From: Sinonovacula constricta
Taxonomy: Eukaryota > Mollusca > Bivalvia > Cardiida > Solecurtidae
Direction: 5' to 3'
NCBI GenBank assembly: GCA_007844125.1
Contig: CM017565.1
Coordinates: 14,546,647-14,610,646, forward strand
DNA: 64,000 nt
The stretch's first letter is position 1; the number at the start of each line of letters is the position of its first letter. The translations under genes and the position numbers were made by a program. Of this stretch, positions 11,241-23,543 are shown one piece after another. Under the pieces are notes generated by a model, which was not told the DNA's origin, searched no databases, and was given only the letters and a program-made list of their open reading frames with translations.

Positions 11241-11919
11241 TCAAGTCTCCGCTGAAATGCTGCACGAGAAGCTTAATGTCTGTTGCTGAGTCTTCATCAT
11301 TATATTTTTTTAGGGATGTCAACTATTAACCGGATATTTCACTGTATCCGGATAACATACTAACCGGATATCTCACTGTATGCGGATAACTTACTATCCG
11401 GTTATCCTTATAAAATGCCCATGACTTTAAAATACATATATTTAAATATCACACATTGATAAATTCGGATGCCGACTCATCATTCAGTGGTTAATTGTAT
11501 CGCCGCTCAAAACCACGTCTCCCCGGCCGCTTTACCACCTTGACACGGTTATCTAACGCATGCAGATGCGGATACGGGCACCAGCTGGCAATAAACACAT
11601 TTGTCGGGTTATTGTTAGGGTAATTATCTAGTCCAATCAAGTCGGACAGTCAGTCTATCATGCTGTGTTATGTGCTAATCAGGCAAGCATGTAAATGATG
11701 TGACATATTCCACTGAGCATACTTTTAATACAGTTAATTAGAACTCGCGTTATTTTAAATTCCAGTACGTAATAATGATGTTAACAAACATACTGTAAGC
11801 TCTTATCATTCAGCTACACAGACTTCCTTCTTCTCTAGTAGTTTCAATTGAACCCGACGATTTTCTGACCCCTTGCATGATTTTTTGCCTCGGCGGTTTG
11901 CGCGACTTTCTCATGTTTG

Positions 11920-12420
11920 TTTTATTGTTTGTCATTTGTTACCGAACATACAAAGTACATATAACAATATCGAACCACACTTGTGGGGAATTTGGGCATA
12001 CTTTTTGTATAAATTTATATTTTCTCGTCTTACCCGTCTTAATAAATACGATATTTAATTATCAGACAGAACTTATTAAAAAGAAATCACTCTAAATGTG
12101 TATTCTTTTCAACTGTATAAAAAACAACGATAGTGGTCTCTTCTAAAAATAAGATATCGACGTCAGAGCGGATTACCCGGATGACTATACAACGTGATCT
12201 CAGAAGTTAGTGGTCACGTGGTTTAAAAATAGATATCTGCAGCGTGGCTAAGATAGGAAATACCTTTTTGCAATGACGAGTGGTGATTTATGCCTGACTG
12301 TTAACACAGTTCTAGGACATAAATGAACAGCATTTTGTAGGAACTTTTCAGTTAACAATGACCTATTTTGGTTATTTGATAAAAGAAAGTTTGATCCAAA
12401 CCATCGGATACTACCTTTAA
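11920..12420 (+). mobile_element. TTAA MITE copy nested in the 1.7-kb element
   Basis: Right end CGGATACTACCT followed by TTAA (12417-12420). The interior matches the 10074 copy in the same order (CAATATC..., GTGTATTCTTTTCAA, GACGTCAGAGCGGAT, GCAGCGTGGCTAAGATAGGAA). The left end is degraded. Confidence 0.7.
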
Positions 12421-12515
12421 CGTCGCGAGATGACTTCCAAATAGACTTTATATTTCGATCATTCTTAAGTTAATGTTCCAATTCAACAGCGCGACATTGT
12501 TGAATTTTAAAATGG

Positions 12516-12533
12516 TGATATATATATATATAT
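12516..12533. repeat. (TA)n microsatellite
   Basis: About eight uninterrupted TA steps following GTGA inside the 1.7-kb element. Confidence 0.85.
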
Positions 12534-13134
12534 GCCTTTATTTACGTTTTTGTAGTTGTTTTTGCGAAATATCATCCCGAATTCCAAATATAAATACGAA
12601 ACATGTTCATGTCTATCCACTTTTATTTTATTAACACAAGTATCCACCAGCAACTAAATATGTAAAACTGTCTATAGTTTGTCGTTTTTGAAGCATAATA
12701 GTTTCGATTTAGTAGCACATCTGTGACATTTGACGCCGTGATTTTTCTTCAGCTGACTTTTCGCGACATTGTCACCAGATATTCGTCCAGCCAATTCAAG
12801 CGTATGTAAACCGTTACTTCATTACTGCAATTTAACATGCTAAATTCTCAATGTAACAATACACTGTAGTAAAAAATAAAATTACTAATATTTTATTTCA
12901 TCGTAAACATGTTTATGCAGACGTAACATCCGGTTAACCGGATCCTATCCATAAAGTGTTTACGGTTATCGGAATAACAAAAATAAGGCATTCGTTGACA
13001 TCCCTATTTTTTCCACTTATTCTTGAAGTTGTGAACAAAAATCAAACAATTAAGTGTAGGTTATAAACAACTCTACAAGGTGAAAGGTATATAAATGTTA
13101 TATGACAGAGAATGTTTATCATAATTGTTGCTAC

Positions 13135-13372
13135 CAGGGGCGGATCCAGAACATTTTGGGGGTGGAGTGGGGTATGAATCAAGATCCATTCAACTTTATC
13201 GCAGTAAATACTAGATATACATACACAGTAAATGACCCAAACTTCGACCTAAGCAGTCAACAGACAAAATTTACTTTTAAAAGCTTATTATTTTTAAGCT
13301 TACATGTAAATGTTTTCACAACTTACCTGGTAGGTGGGGGGGGTGCATCCCCTCCCCCTGGATCCATCCCTG
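13135..13372. mobile_element. Small hAT-like MITE
   Basis: CAGGGGCGGATCCAG at the left is inverted at the right as CTGGATCCATCCCTG (13 of 15 matching), with G-runs just inside one end and C-runs inside the other. Length 238 bp, non-coding. The flanking 8-mers do not match well, so the target duplication is unproven. Confidence 0.65.
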
Positions 13373-13659
13373 AAGGATACACAGAGGGCGTACCTTGATT
13401 GAAAATAGTTGAAGGCAATGTTTACCTAGTTCGTAGGTGTGACTTGCTCTTCCGAGAAGAAATGGTACTTGGCAATTATGTAGGTATAATCGCTTGCATT
13501 TCACGCACATATTCAAATGAATGGAGGGACATTTTTCCCCGTTTTAATGAATGAATATGAATATACCCTGCTTTATAAAAGATGCCACTGCTGCTGAGTT
13601 GACCTAAAATTGAATATCATGACAAATATCATAATATTTATTTATCTCTAAGAACTGAA

Positions 13660-13800
13660 TATCTTTGATGTTACAGCGATGTTACAGATTAATTGTGAAT
13701 TGACACGTTGAATTAAAATAAATATAATGTTATACAATTGATACTTTGTTGTCTTTATGTTTACCAAGGGTACTACATCATTTTATCTAAGCAATCATTT
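13660..13800. repeat. Left copy of a direct repeat pair
   Basis: The block GATGTTACAGATTAATTGTG ... GAATTGACACGTTGAATT ... GGTACTACAT recurs in the same orientation at 16318-16425. The pair brackets about 2.6 kb. It could be the ends of a degraded retroelement or simply two dispersed copies; no primer-binding site or pol motif was found between them. Confidence 0.5.
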
Positions 13801-13919
13801 ATTGCAGTAATCGGGAAAGGCGTGCGCCATAGTCACATTAAAAATCAAAATGTCACTTTGATTTTGTATATTGATACACCCGTGTCTCTTTCAATGTCTG
13901 TACGTCAAATCATTATTTA

Positions 13920-15700
13920 ACTCAATTCGTTGTTCATTATTTAAGTACGTTGTTCATGACTCAAGTAACTCGTATACTACATGTGTGTACGATATATAGA
14001 AGACAAATCAATCCTCGATAACATCTGTCACAAATGTATAATCATTATTCCTGCAAGTGTAGTAGCAAATGTATGGGTTTGAAAATTAACATAACTGATG
14101 TGTTGTATACATTAATGTTGACGTGTTTGCCAAATTTAAAAGAAATCTCCAAGTTTTAATTTTATTGTTATATTCTCCTCTAAAATTGATATAAAATAAT
14201 CTCTTTTTAGAAATAAGAAAACTCCAAATATTATTAACAGAACATTCCTTTATTTCATCCCAGGTACAATACGTACAACATGGTGTAATGTACACTAATA
14301 CAGGTTTACAAAATACAATGTTCCGGCTTAAAGAAGAAAGTATCATTTTTCATAAATTAGTTATAGTGTAAGGATATTTTGCTGAAGGGTAGAAGGTTGG
14401 GGGAACACACAACATGTTGAAATGCTGGCGCAAATTTATTGTTTCGTTTCATTGTGAAAGAAAGGCAGAGAATTGAAGAAGAAGGTGAAAGGGCGCGATA
14501 GTTTGTAAGGTAGTGGCGAACTAGAGTGTTCAGGTAAAGAGATGAGGCGACAGATTTACGATAGTTTGCAAAGTAAACAAAGAATTCAACAATAAAAAAA
14601 GTTCTTTAGTCAAGTAGTAAAGAAGACAAATGAAAACGTATAATACAGAAGTATGTTTGGTATCACGCGCTCATACTCACGTATTTACACGCAACACATA
14701 ACACGCTCGTGCAAGCACACACCACATACATCCCAAAGCGCTACACGTGTATCAGACATAAACTTTCAATGCGCTTTGCACATGCTTACTTATAGGGAAA
14801 AAAAAATAAGTGTGCATAAACTAAGCCATGTAATATGAATGTTCAATTAAAGATGACCAAGCCAATACATTACAACACCATTCGTAATGTGTTATCAAAA
14901 GTTCTAAATGCTTTAAAAATAAAGAAGGGAAAATTGTCAGAAAACATTTTTTCTAGTTACAATGTTGAAATGTTGAGTTAGACAATTTCTTATGAAATGA
15001 GGTAAATATTACGATTCTTTCTAAAATACCGGTATCTATTTTATCGATAATTACTTTATAATTACTTTAACAGTTACCAATTTAATAGTAGTCTAAAAGT
15101 AACCATTAATCTTTAAGGAATTGAAGTTTATGTTAGCTAACTAATAAAAAAAAAAGCAAACAGTTTGGTTATCTAATTTGACGCTAACAATAAAAAAGAA
15201 CTGGTACAATGTACATGAAAATAAGAGAGATGCGCAATAAATGAGTTAAGTAATACAAGACACGGATCAATAAAAAGACATGGGAAAAACTTAAAAGATG
15301 ATTGAAAGTAAAACGTCGACAATCTTATGAATCTGAATAAATTACCATATGTATCTTTAACACAGAACTGGAATACAAAGAGGCAAGTTAAGCGGTATAA
15401 ATTTGTAAAAGGATTTTCATCTTTAATCCTGGACAGGGACAGAGGTATTTTATAAAAAATGTTAAATTTGATATAAAATTCAGTAAAATAGACTGAAAAA
15501 TAAAAACACAGTGGTAGCACATATTTCAACAGTTCGGCCTGCATTAGCTTCTGCCTTCAAAGATGGCTGCCTTAAACTGTCTTATCAGTTTAATCTACAC
15601 ACGTTTTCCTTCTGAATCTGGTAGAGTGATGCCGAAATAATTGTCAAAGTGAAAAAGTAGGAAGAAAAGAAAACTTGACAATGCGTGCCTCTACCAGGAG
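13920..15700. other. No recognised gene
   Basis: AT-rich intergenic DNA. The longest frame (123 codons, minus strand, 15173-15544) is hydrophobic and low-complexity with no family motif; I do not call it a gene. Confidence 0.4.
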
Positions 15701-15995
15701 TAGAAGCTTGCAACAATAAATCTTAGCTTGCGATTATAAAAGTAGCAGGCATTAATTCACATCCGTTTAGCGAGGTCTTAACAAAATGCCCATGTAAGCA
15801 AAGCAGCTTGTAATTACAGATGTAGCAGACAACAAGGAAGAATACAAAGCAGCAGATAGTTATTAAAAAAAAATATTTATGTAATGAATCGACAGTAAAA
15901 TTAGAGTGTGTAGAGGATATCCATCTTCTTGTTTACAGAGTATGATCTTAACGGCGCCTTGAATGTCTCACATCCGTGCTCTTTCTTGTCCCTAA
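15700..15995 (-). mobile_element. LINE 3' end fragment
   Basis: Shares a long diverged stretch with 18766-19095, which is the 3' untranslated tail of the LINE at 18766-22195: CGGCGCCTTG..TGTCTCACATCC, AGCTTG..AATTACAGATGTAGCAGA and CTTGCAACAATAAA. Orientation minus. The RT coding part is missing, consistent with a 5'-truncated copy. Confidence 0.6.
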
Positions 15996-16317
15996 TTTGG
16001 ATATTCTTTAGTTGGAGGTGCAGCATTACATTTGTGTGGTGTAACAGAAGACGAAAGCCGATATTTCTGACACGCACGCACGGGATGCAAGCTGTAATGC
16101 GACTCCCCGTGTCTATCAAGACTTTTCGTTTTTATACCCGCGGTTGCTACAATAATATTAATCATGTCTAGTTCTTATGTAATGAAATACAATTGGGCTA
16201 GGCAGATAATTACGTTTATATCAATACTTTCGTATGGTCGTGTAATATAGTCTGGTCCGCGAATGGTGTTACAATCTGCCCCTTATCCTACTGATTATAC
16301 CACAATTTGCTCCACCT

Positions 16318-16425
16318 TCAAGTGATGTTACAAATTGATAGTGAATTGACACGTTGAATTGAATATAATGTTGTACACCTGATACTTTTTTGTCATTTTG
16401 TTAACCAAAGGTACTACATAAATAT
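16318..16425. repeat. Right copy of the 13660 direct repeat
   Basis: GATGTTACAAATTGATAGTG ... GAATTGACACGTTGAATTGA ... AAGGTACTACAT, about 80% identical by eye to the left copy. Confidence 0.5.
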
Positions 16426-16494
16426 ATCTTAACCATGGGCGTATTTAAACATGATATGGTGTGTACGCATGGCCACTAGATCGTAATCTGTTTC

Positions 16495-16536
16495 TGTTTT
16501 TTTTTGTCGTGTTTTTTTTTTTTTTTTTTTTTTTTG
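16495..16536. repeat. Poly(T) tracts
   Basis: Two T runs separated by GTCGTG, the longer more than 20 T. This may be the poly(A) tail of a minus-strand retrocopy, but no copy is recognisable beside it. Confidence 0.7.
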
Positions 16537-16808
16537 TATCAAGATATTATTAGATTTTAAGTAAAATGATATATTACACACATTAAATATTAAAACAAAA
16601 GTTGTAACTAGTCATGGCGTAGTCTTATTTTCCAATAGAGGAGATACCCAAACACAAGTGCCAAATTTCTGGTTATGATTATTAATGTAAAATTTGATCC
16701 ACACTAATTATTTATACAAGGAACAAATCACTTGTTTTTATAAAGACAAGATAATTTTACAGTGTCTTAAAGCAAAATGTAACGATATGGAGAAAACGAG
16801 TTTCATTT

Positions 16809-16912
16809 AAGAATATATGACAAAGTCCTATGAGTATTGCAACATATACCAAACTCCGAAAAGGCACAGAACAAAGGTATTTCACATGCAAGCCAAGCGA
16901 AAAGTAAGAACA
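16809..16912. repeat. Dispersed repeat copy (as at 1595)
   Basis: Nearly identical to 1607-1710 over about 100 bp; a third, shortened copy begins at 17460. All three point the same way. Confidence 0.65.
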
Positions 16913-17240
16913 AATTTGTGATGAGTCATTTAAGGAAAAGAGCAAACCCGACAGTTACCGCCTTGGAACGGTCAGTCGGCAATATGGACCGACTGGGGTG
17001 CTTAAACCGGTTTTACAGAGCTCTAACCTCGCACTTCCTGCCGAGTTTCTCAAAAGCAAGTAACGAAAAGAAAAACGATCTATTTGAAAACAAAATGTCC
17101 ATGCGCTTATTTTTTCTATACGTTATGACGAAAATAGTGACGTCATCGAAAAATAATGTCCACATAGTGTTCAGAAAAGGAATATGGTATTACTTCGATT
17201 TGAAAAACAACACAAAAATGGTTGACCACAAATAAAATTA
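16910..17240 (+). repeat. ~330-bp dispersed repeat, mate in ACSL intron
   Basis: The blocks AAAAGAGCAAACCCGACAGT, CCTTGGAACGGTCAGT, GCTCTAACCTCGCACTTCCT, AAAAATAATGTCCACATA occur in the same order on the minus strand at 53310-53650. A short piece is also recognisable near 25230-25330. No TIR or tail defined. Confidence 0.65.
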
Positions 17241-18765
17241 ACTTTCTGAATCATGAACAAACATTGCCAGAGACGAATAAATGATTGTAGCATCCTGTTC
17301 ATGTGACGATGGAATTTAAGAACCAAAGTTCAGTGTCCATCAAAGGAAATACACATAACAATCCTTATAGGATGAATTAAATGACAACATAGATTACATG
17401 CACGGGGAGATTTTTTACGACCGCCACACTGCACAAGTAACATTGTTGAGATCATGAATAAGAATATATGACAAAGTCCTATGAGTATTGCAACAAATAA
17501 CTAAACTCCGAAAAGGCACAGAACAAAGCCATTTTTGGAGAAATTGCAACAGACACAATGCATATGACTTAGCGACCAGTACGTATTCCAAAAAGCAAAG
17601 GTAACTGTAAACATAAATGCAAAGTGCAGAAACAACTGTACATCTAACGAAACACGAAAAGTAAAGTATTAATCGAGAAACAAAAAGTTGCAATTCTGTA
17701 CATATCCTTCCACCCAAACCCGCCAAGGTGTGATCGTCCTGAGAACGGAATTATCTGGATAGTTCTGATATAAGAGTACAAAAATTGTCCTATACCAGGA
17801 GCTACAGAAAAACAGAAAATAACTAAATAGATTTAGCAATTTTATATTAGTTTTCATTGCGCAAATAGGGGTACTAGCTGGTCAAAATAAATATACACCT
17901 TACCCCTACTAGAGTAAGATTTTTATTGCAGATTTGATCTTTTTATGTTTTCAATATTTGGGGACAATGTGTCCTGCGTACAGTCAGCTACGCGCCTGTG
18001 AACATCCATTAATTGTCGTCACATTTTTTGTGTGTGTAATTAACAATATTCAACCCAAATTTCTAAATTATGGGAAAGATGTCATGTTTTACTTCTGCCT
18101 TCAAGTTGACATGATGGTGCTGATAATAATGATTGTGGCAGTAATGGTAGCGATGGTGGTGGTGGTGGTAAGAATAGTGATTATGATGATGGCAGACCTG
18201 TCAATGTATACTACCTCCTAAAAGTGAGGCAAAATATCAGAGTGGGGGAGAAGCGAAGTCTGGGGGCGAAGTCACGCATATGGCTGCAAACTTAACCTAC
18301 TCTGCTAAAATGTTTCACACCTAAAGAAACCATAATACTGAGACCGAGTGCTTGTTCGTGCATTTTTGCGTCTCTTGTCCATTTTGACAGCAAACTACAC
18401 TTTTTCTTATAGCAATACTGCTTCGGGACTTCTTCACAATTTTGAGGATTTCGCGCAGGCGCTGGTTTAAAAATAGATAGAGTGTTTTTTCAGTTTATAT
18501 TTTATACATGATGGGATTTAAAATAAGGGTTTTCATGCTCCATAATGATAAAACTTTGTACTTTGTACATTGGTTACGGATTTAGATATGGATGGATGAG
18601 ATGATGACAGGCACAGTGACAATTGTTTTTGGCGCCGCTCTTGAGAGTGGTGCCTCGTATGGAATGCATTTTTTATGGAGACGATAGTGTAGCAGTCAAT
18701 AACACGATGTCGGAGGTGTTCCGTGAGGCACTTTTCAGAGAAAAGAACCGAGTGTTCCGTTTTTT
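17240..18765. other. Intergenic, low-complexity patch only
   Basis: Contains a short copy of the 1595-type repeat at 17460-17530 and a GTG/GAT-rich simple-sequence patch at about 18105-18195. Otherwise nothing recognised. Confidence 0.45.
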
Positions 18766-19371
18766 AACAGGGTAGCTTGCAACAATAAAGAGTAGCTGGC
18801 AATTATAAAAAGTAGCATAAAAACGTAGCCCATTTGGCGAAGTTTTGTTTAACAATGGAAACTGAGTATACCGATGTTAGAAATGCAGCTTGTAAATAGA
18901 GATGTAGCAGAGAAACGAAGTAGCAAAAATAGTCTACTTCCCATCAGAGTTATGGTTTGTTACTGTCAAATGTTTATGTAATTAATCAACAGTGTAAGAT
19001 AGTGTTTAGTTCGCGGAATAGTCATCTTGTTTAAGATAAAGCGCATGCTCTCTACGGCGCCTTGGCTGTCTCACATCCTAGCTCTTTCTTGTAACTACTT
19101 GTACTGTGGCTGCTTCATATGCAGCGATGGGCAACATGTTCCACTGGCTTATGGTTATTGGATAAAAAGAATATGTATATGCGTCTTTAGAAGTTCCAAT
19201 AGGTTGGTGTCTGTATATGCTGATGTGTCTAGTTCTAAGGTCTGAAGGTAGTAATACATATTCAGGATAGATGGCTACATGATGGTTAATGATTTTATAA
19301 AACATTATCAATCTTGCTCTAGTTCTTCTGATTTCGGGTGTTGGCCAGTTAAGATTTTGAATCATATCAAA

Positions 19372-19891
19372 CAGGGGCGTGCCTAGACGACTTTTGTGTA
19401 TACGCACTCCTGCTAGGGGGGTACGGGGGCATGCTCCCCCGGACAATTTTTTTTACTACATAACGCCGTAGGTGCAGTCTGGGAAGTTGTTAAACATAAA
19501 AAAATTGCCAATAACTATCATTTGAAATAGAAAATACGTCATACTTTTTCAGGTGTCTTTATAACGCTTCACTGAGTTTGACGCCATTTAACGGCTACAA
19601 CAAACACAGGGGAAGCAACCGCACAAAACAGATTTCTCCTCATTGTGACGTCTCCCTGTCTCAGTGCACAGAACTGTTTTACAGCAGAAGACCAAAATAC
19701 CTCATTGATTACAAAAGAAGTTAATATAATTATAATATTTATTTGAATGATGAAAACCACTAGATCTTACAGATAGTACCTAACCCGGGTTAGGCGACGA
19801 TTTTTATTCGCTTTTTGGCGTTTTTATTTTTTCAATTTCTGGAAGCCACTGTACACACGTGCGTAAGTGCGTAACGGCAGGCACGCCCCTG
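19372..19891. mobile_element. 520-bp TIR element inserted in the LINE
   Basis: CAGGGGCGTGCCT at the left and AGGCACGCCCCTG at the right, perfect 13-bp TIRs. The LINE frame resumes on both sides. Flanks ...TCAAA and TCAGA... suggest a 5-bp target duplication with one change. Non-coding. Confidence 0.8.
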
Positions 19892-20120
19892 TCAGAACTT
19901 GTATTGTGGTAATGATTTGTAACGAATCTTGCTGTTCACCTTTGGACCTTTTCAATTTGATTTAACTGTGTTTTTTATATGTGAATCACAGACTGTTGAA
20001 GAGTATTCTAATTTGGGTCTTACTATGGCTTTGTATGCGTGTTCTTTTACCTTAGGAGATTTTTTTTTTCAAATTTCAAATCCCAGTGACTGGTTGGCTT
20101 TATTGGTGACAGAGTTCAAC

Positions 20121-21783
20121 GTTCTGGACCTGTAATGGTGACCTTCCACAATCCTAATGATGATACTGTTTCTTGAATCTGTACTATAAAACACATCTTA
20201 CGGTGAATTTTTAAGGCAGTTTACCGTTTGTAACTCAAGTTATCTACATTTTTATAAAGTGACCCTTGATTTTCAAAAACACCGTAAATTGTGCTGGAAC
20301 AAAAAATGAAAAAGTACCATTTTTTCAAATTCTACTGTTCTATATTCAAATTTTAACCAACTTTCCTGTTACACAATCATGTCATGATAAATCAGAACAA
20401 TAAGATCACACTTTGGACAAATACTTATAAAAATACAGAACTTTGCATACATGTACCCCCGAGCAAAAATCCGTTTTTGGGGTGTGTTTAAAAATTTACT
20501 CTATCTATAAAAGCAAATATCTCAAGTTTAAAGCTAGTTAGACACATACAACTAGTTTTAAAATTTTCTGAAATATGAACTGCCCATAATATGAGATTTT
20601 AAAGGCAATTTACCGTTCCTAATAAAATTTACAGAACTTTGCATACATTTACCCCCGAGCAAAAATCCGAATTTTTTGGGTGTGTTTAAATTTTTTCTCT
20701 ATCTATAAAAGCAAATATCTCAAGTTTGAAGCTAGTTAGACACATACAACTAGTTTTAAAATTTTCTGCAATATGAGCTTCCCATAATATAAGATTTTAA
20801 AGGCATTTTACTGTTCCTAATAAAATTTACAGAACTTTGCATACATGTACCCCCGAGCAAAAATCAGATTTTTTTGGGTGTGTTTAAAAATTTACTCTAT
20901 CTATAAAAGCAAATATCTCAAGTTTGAAGCTAGTTAGACACATACAACTAGTTTTAAAATTTTCTGCAATATGAACTGCCCATAATATGAGATTTTAAAG
21001 GCATTTTACCGTTCCTAATAAAATTTATAAGAATTTGTAAAGGTTACTTTAATGAAACTGCAATAGAATTTATAGCGAAAAATAATGTCAAAATGGTCAA
21101 TTACAGATTATACTTCTTTATACAAAAAATCACCTACAGTTGGTATAAGAGATGGAAATATGTATGTAAAACTCTGCATTATTATATAAAAACCTTCTTT
21201 TTACTGATTTTGGCTGGATTGAGGGAAATATTTGAAATTAACCACTTTACACGGTTTTCGTAAAAAAATCCGACAGTTTAGGAATAACTGAGTCAAGCAC
21301 TCTTTTGGTATTAGTGACACTTGGTTCTCCCTCACAAAATTGACCCCTGAACACATTTAAAAGTCCATCCTGGCCATCCGGAGAAAATATCAGACGAAGG
21401 TGAGCGAGCGTCAAACCATGTCGCTAACTCTCGCAGTTAGCATGCGAAGGAAAATTTAAATCGCAAGCACAAGATGAAACAGTGCATTTTTCACCTGTAC
21501 ACAGGAAACCAACACAATAGTTATGATACACTTCAACTTTACATGACTTTGTTGTCGGTAAACCACTATTTTTACAATATCGCCATCGACAATCACGCTG
21601 TCGAGCTCCCGGTTCCCTCATTTTTGAGAAATGGGTAACCCAATGACGTCATGGAAAATCCATATCACGTGGTGAAAAACTACTAAAAATAGCAAATACG
21701 AAACTTTACGACGAATGCTATTCAAATAAAACCGGATCATACCGAGTGCCGATGTTTACCGAAGTTAGTTACAGGTCCAGAAC
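20121..21783. mobile_element. 1.66-kb TIR element with ~197-bp tandem core, inserted in the LINE
   Basis: GTTCTGGACCTGTAA at 20121-20135 is inverted at 21769-21783. The LINE coding sequence (KWDK... / ...NKANQSLGF) continues on the two sides. The interior carries about three tandem units of 197 bp (20435-21030). A Cys-rich frame on the minus strand (21424-21621, 65 codons) has no recognised relatives. Confidence 0.75.
20435..21030. repeat. 197-bp tandem repeat, three units
   Basis: ACAGAACTTTGCATACATGT recurs at 20435, 20631 and 20829 (second copy with one change). Each unit carries CCCCCGAGCAAAAATC, AAGCAAATATCTCAAGTTT and TAGTTAGACACATACAACTAG, the last containing a CTAGTT..AACTAG dyad. 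Confidence 0.85.
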
Positions 21784-22199
21784 CTTAAATTTTATCCCAT
21801 TTTAGAATGGTCTGTCGTGTAACACCTAAATATTTTGATGATTCCACTTTTTCTAGAGTATGATTATGTAGTTTATAGCTGAATAATTGTTTTTTTTAAT
21901 TATGCTAAAGATGTTACATTTATCTGGATGGAAGTGCATTAGCTAGTCTTGTTCCCACCTACCACCAGCTTCCAAGTCAGACTGGAGGAGTGTTGCATCA
22001 TCTAAGTTTTTGATATCTCTATAGACTATACTATTATCCGCAAAGAGTCTTAAAGTACTATGTTGTATGTAGTTGGCAAATCATTTATATAAATTAAGAA
22101 GAGGATTGGGCCCAGGACAGTGCCCTGTGGGACTCCCGAGGGCAAAAGCACCTTATCTGACATTTTACCCTCCAGGACAACTGTTTACAACAGTAGGCG

Positions 22200-23320
22200 C
22201 TTGATTTTGTACCGAATTAATCGATTGCTAATCGCGAAATGTATGGTTTCCGAAACAAAGTTCTAAACAAAAATTGCTTGATCTCTCTGAGTGAGATTTG
22301 AGTGTATGAGCATGACAGCGTGATATGCGCGTCAGCTCTTACGCTCGACACGTGAGACTTGACAGGTTTGTGGTCTTGGTGGTAACGATAGTAGAACTTG
22401 GTAATGGTGATGGTAATGATAGTGATGTTTATATCGGCAGTAATTAAAGTGAAGGTGATAGTGGTGGTAGTGATGATAGTGGTGCTAATAATAGTGATAC
22501 ACCTGATGTTAAATGCAAGGATGATAATATTTTTTTGTTTACGAAAATGGTAGTGGTGGTTGTGGTGATAGTGATGCAGTTGCTAATTTACTGCTGGAAT
22601 GGCTTTTTAATCATATGAATAAAAAGAAAATATTCATGGCTGTGTATTTAAATTTTTATTCATGGGTTTTAAATGACTGTTTCGCAGGGTTTAAAAAGCT
22701 GGAATCTATTTCCCATTGTGCATCCGTTTTTCAAATGATTATTGCTTGCTGTTTTTAGTAATCGAATTGTTGCTCGCTAACTTGGCACTAGCATCATTGT
22801 TGTTTGCCAGCTTGATTCCAGTATCCAGCCACTCGGCGGAGTTGTGTGCAAATAATTTATGGAGAAATGAAACAAAACGACATAAAACAATTATTATAGA
22901 AGCAAGGTATGTATGCCAAGCGTTGAATAATACATCATGTATTGATATGCATATTTTTTTCCAGAATTTAGAAGACATTATATCATTTTTGCTGTTGCTG
23001 ATGTTGACTGTTGCTGCCCAGATGTGACATTGACTTGTGTCCAGCATCCAGATTATAAGCAACAGGTTTATTAAATAAAAAATGATGTTTATGACTAAGT
23101 AAATGGCGTAACAAAATAAATTGCAATGTGTATAGCAAATATTCGGTACACTACATCAACTACACATTAGCATATATGCAATACAAAATATCATGTACAG
23201 GGTATAATACTCATTCATAATAAATTAGTTTTATATCGTTTTATGTTTTAATTCATTCACTTTTTTTTCTTAATTGTTATTAACAATGATTATGTTGTAA
23301 AAACAACTTTTTGTATCAAC
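22200..23320. other. Intergenic with GTGATG-rich simple sequence
   Basis: 22375-22580 is a degenerate GTGATGG/TAGTGG simple-sequence tract. Two overlapping ~105-codon frames at 22716-23062 on opposite strands have no family signature and are probably chance. Nothing else seen. Confidence 0.45.
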
Positions 23321-23323
23321 ATG

Positions 23324-23470
23324 CTAAAGTAATTCTGAGAGGAGAAAATAATCCTGTCCCTAAAGGGGATTCAAATCCGGGACCTTCAGATCAGTAGGCT
23401 GACACTCAACCATGTCGCTAAAGGGTTAACCCAACAGCAAGGCTGTTGGAAGTGCCTATATGCACTACAC
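23324..23470 (-). mobile_element. SINE-D copy 1 (tRNA-derived)
   Basis: Minus strand shows an A box in TTTAGCGACATGGTTGAGTG and a B box GGATTTGAATCCCC about 30 bp apart, the spacing of a tRNA pol III promoter, followed by TTTAGGGACAGGATTATTTT. A near copy lies 220 bp away. Confidence 0.7.
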
Positions 23471-23543
23471 TCCTCCCCACTTTTTCTAGGCCCAAGCCCA
23501 TCTCAGGACAGCCACACCAGGCTTCCATTTACTTCTGACACCA

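Larger units (their letters stand above)
11312..13005. mobile_element. 1.7-kb TIR element, non-autonomous, with nested MITE
   Basis: AGGGATGTCAAC at 11312-11323 is inverted as GTTGACATCCCT at 12994-13005. Subterminal CCGGATATYTCACTGTA repeats occur at the left end and CGGTTAACCGGATCC at the right, all built on CCGG/TTAACCGG. No transposase is readable. A TTAA MITE (11920-12420) sits inside, which dates this element as older. Short-TIR hAT-like class is a guess. Confidence 0.7.
18766..22195 (-). mobile_element. Decayed LINE (non-LTR retrotransposon) broken by two DNA elements
   Basis: On the minus strand from 22195 downward: [20 protein letters not shown] (RT motif) at about 22140-22080; then, after a frameshift, LFADNSIVYRDI (the F/YADD catalytic box with the second Asp changed to Asn); DLEAGGRWEQD; SSKYLGVTRQTILKWDK; then VKEHAYKAIVRPKLEYSST at about 20060-20000; and DMIQNLNWPTPEIRRTRARL and ISQWNMLP at 19360-19130. 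This is the RT-to-C-terminal order of Jockey/CR1-group LINEs. The 3' tail runs to about 18766. Frameshifts and stops make it non-functional. DNA elements at 20121-21783 and 19372-19891 interrupt the frame. Confidence 0.85.

Noticed and set aside
15173..15544. 123-codon hydrophobic minus-strand ORF
   Set aside because: AT-rich composition yields Phe/Leu/Ser-rich frames; no domain seen and no start or splice support.
13660..16425. LTR retrotransposon bounded by a direct repeat pair
   Set aside because: The repeats are only ~110-140 bp and diverged; no TG..CA ends, primer-binding site, polypurine tract or gag-pol motifs were found between them.
21424..21621. 65-codon Cys-rich peptide as a secreted toxin-like gene
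   Set aside because: It lies inside a TIR element, starts with no signal peptide and has no supporting splice or promoter signals.
22716..23062. Overlapping 103- and 107-codon ORFs on opposite strands
   Set aside because: No family motif and no splice context, and both strands open together in AT-rich DNA, which is common by chance.
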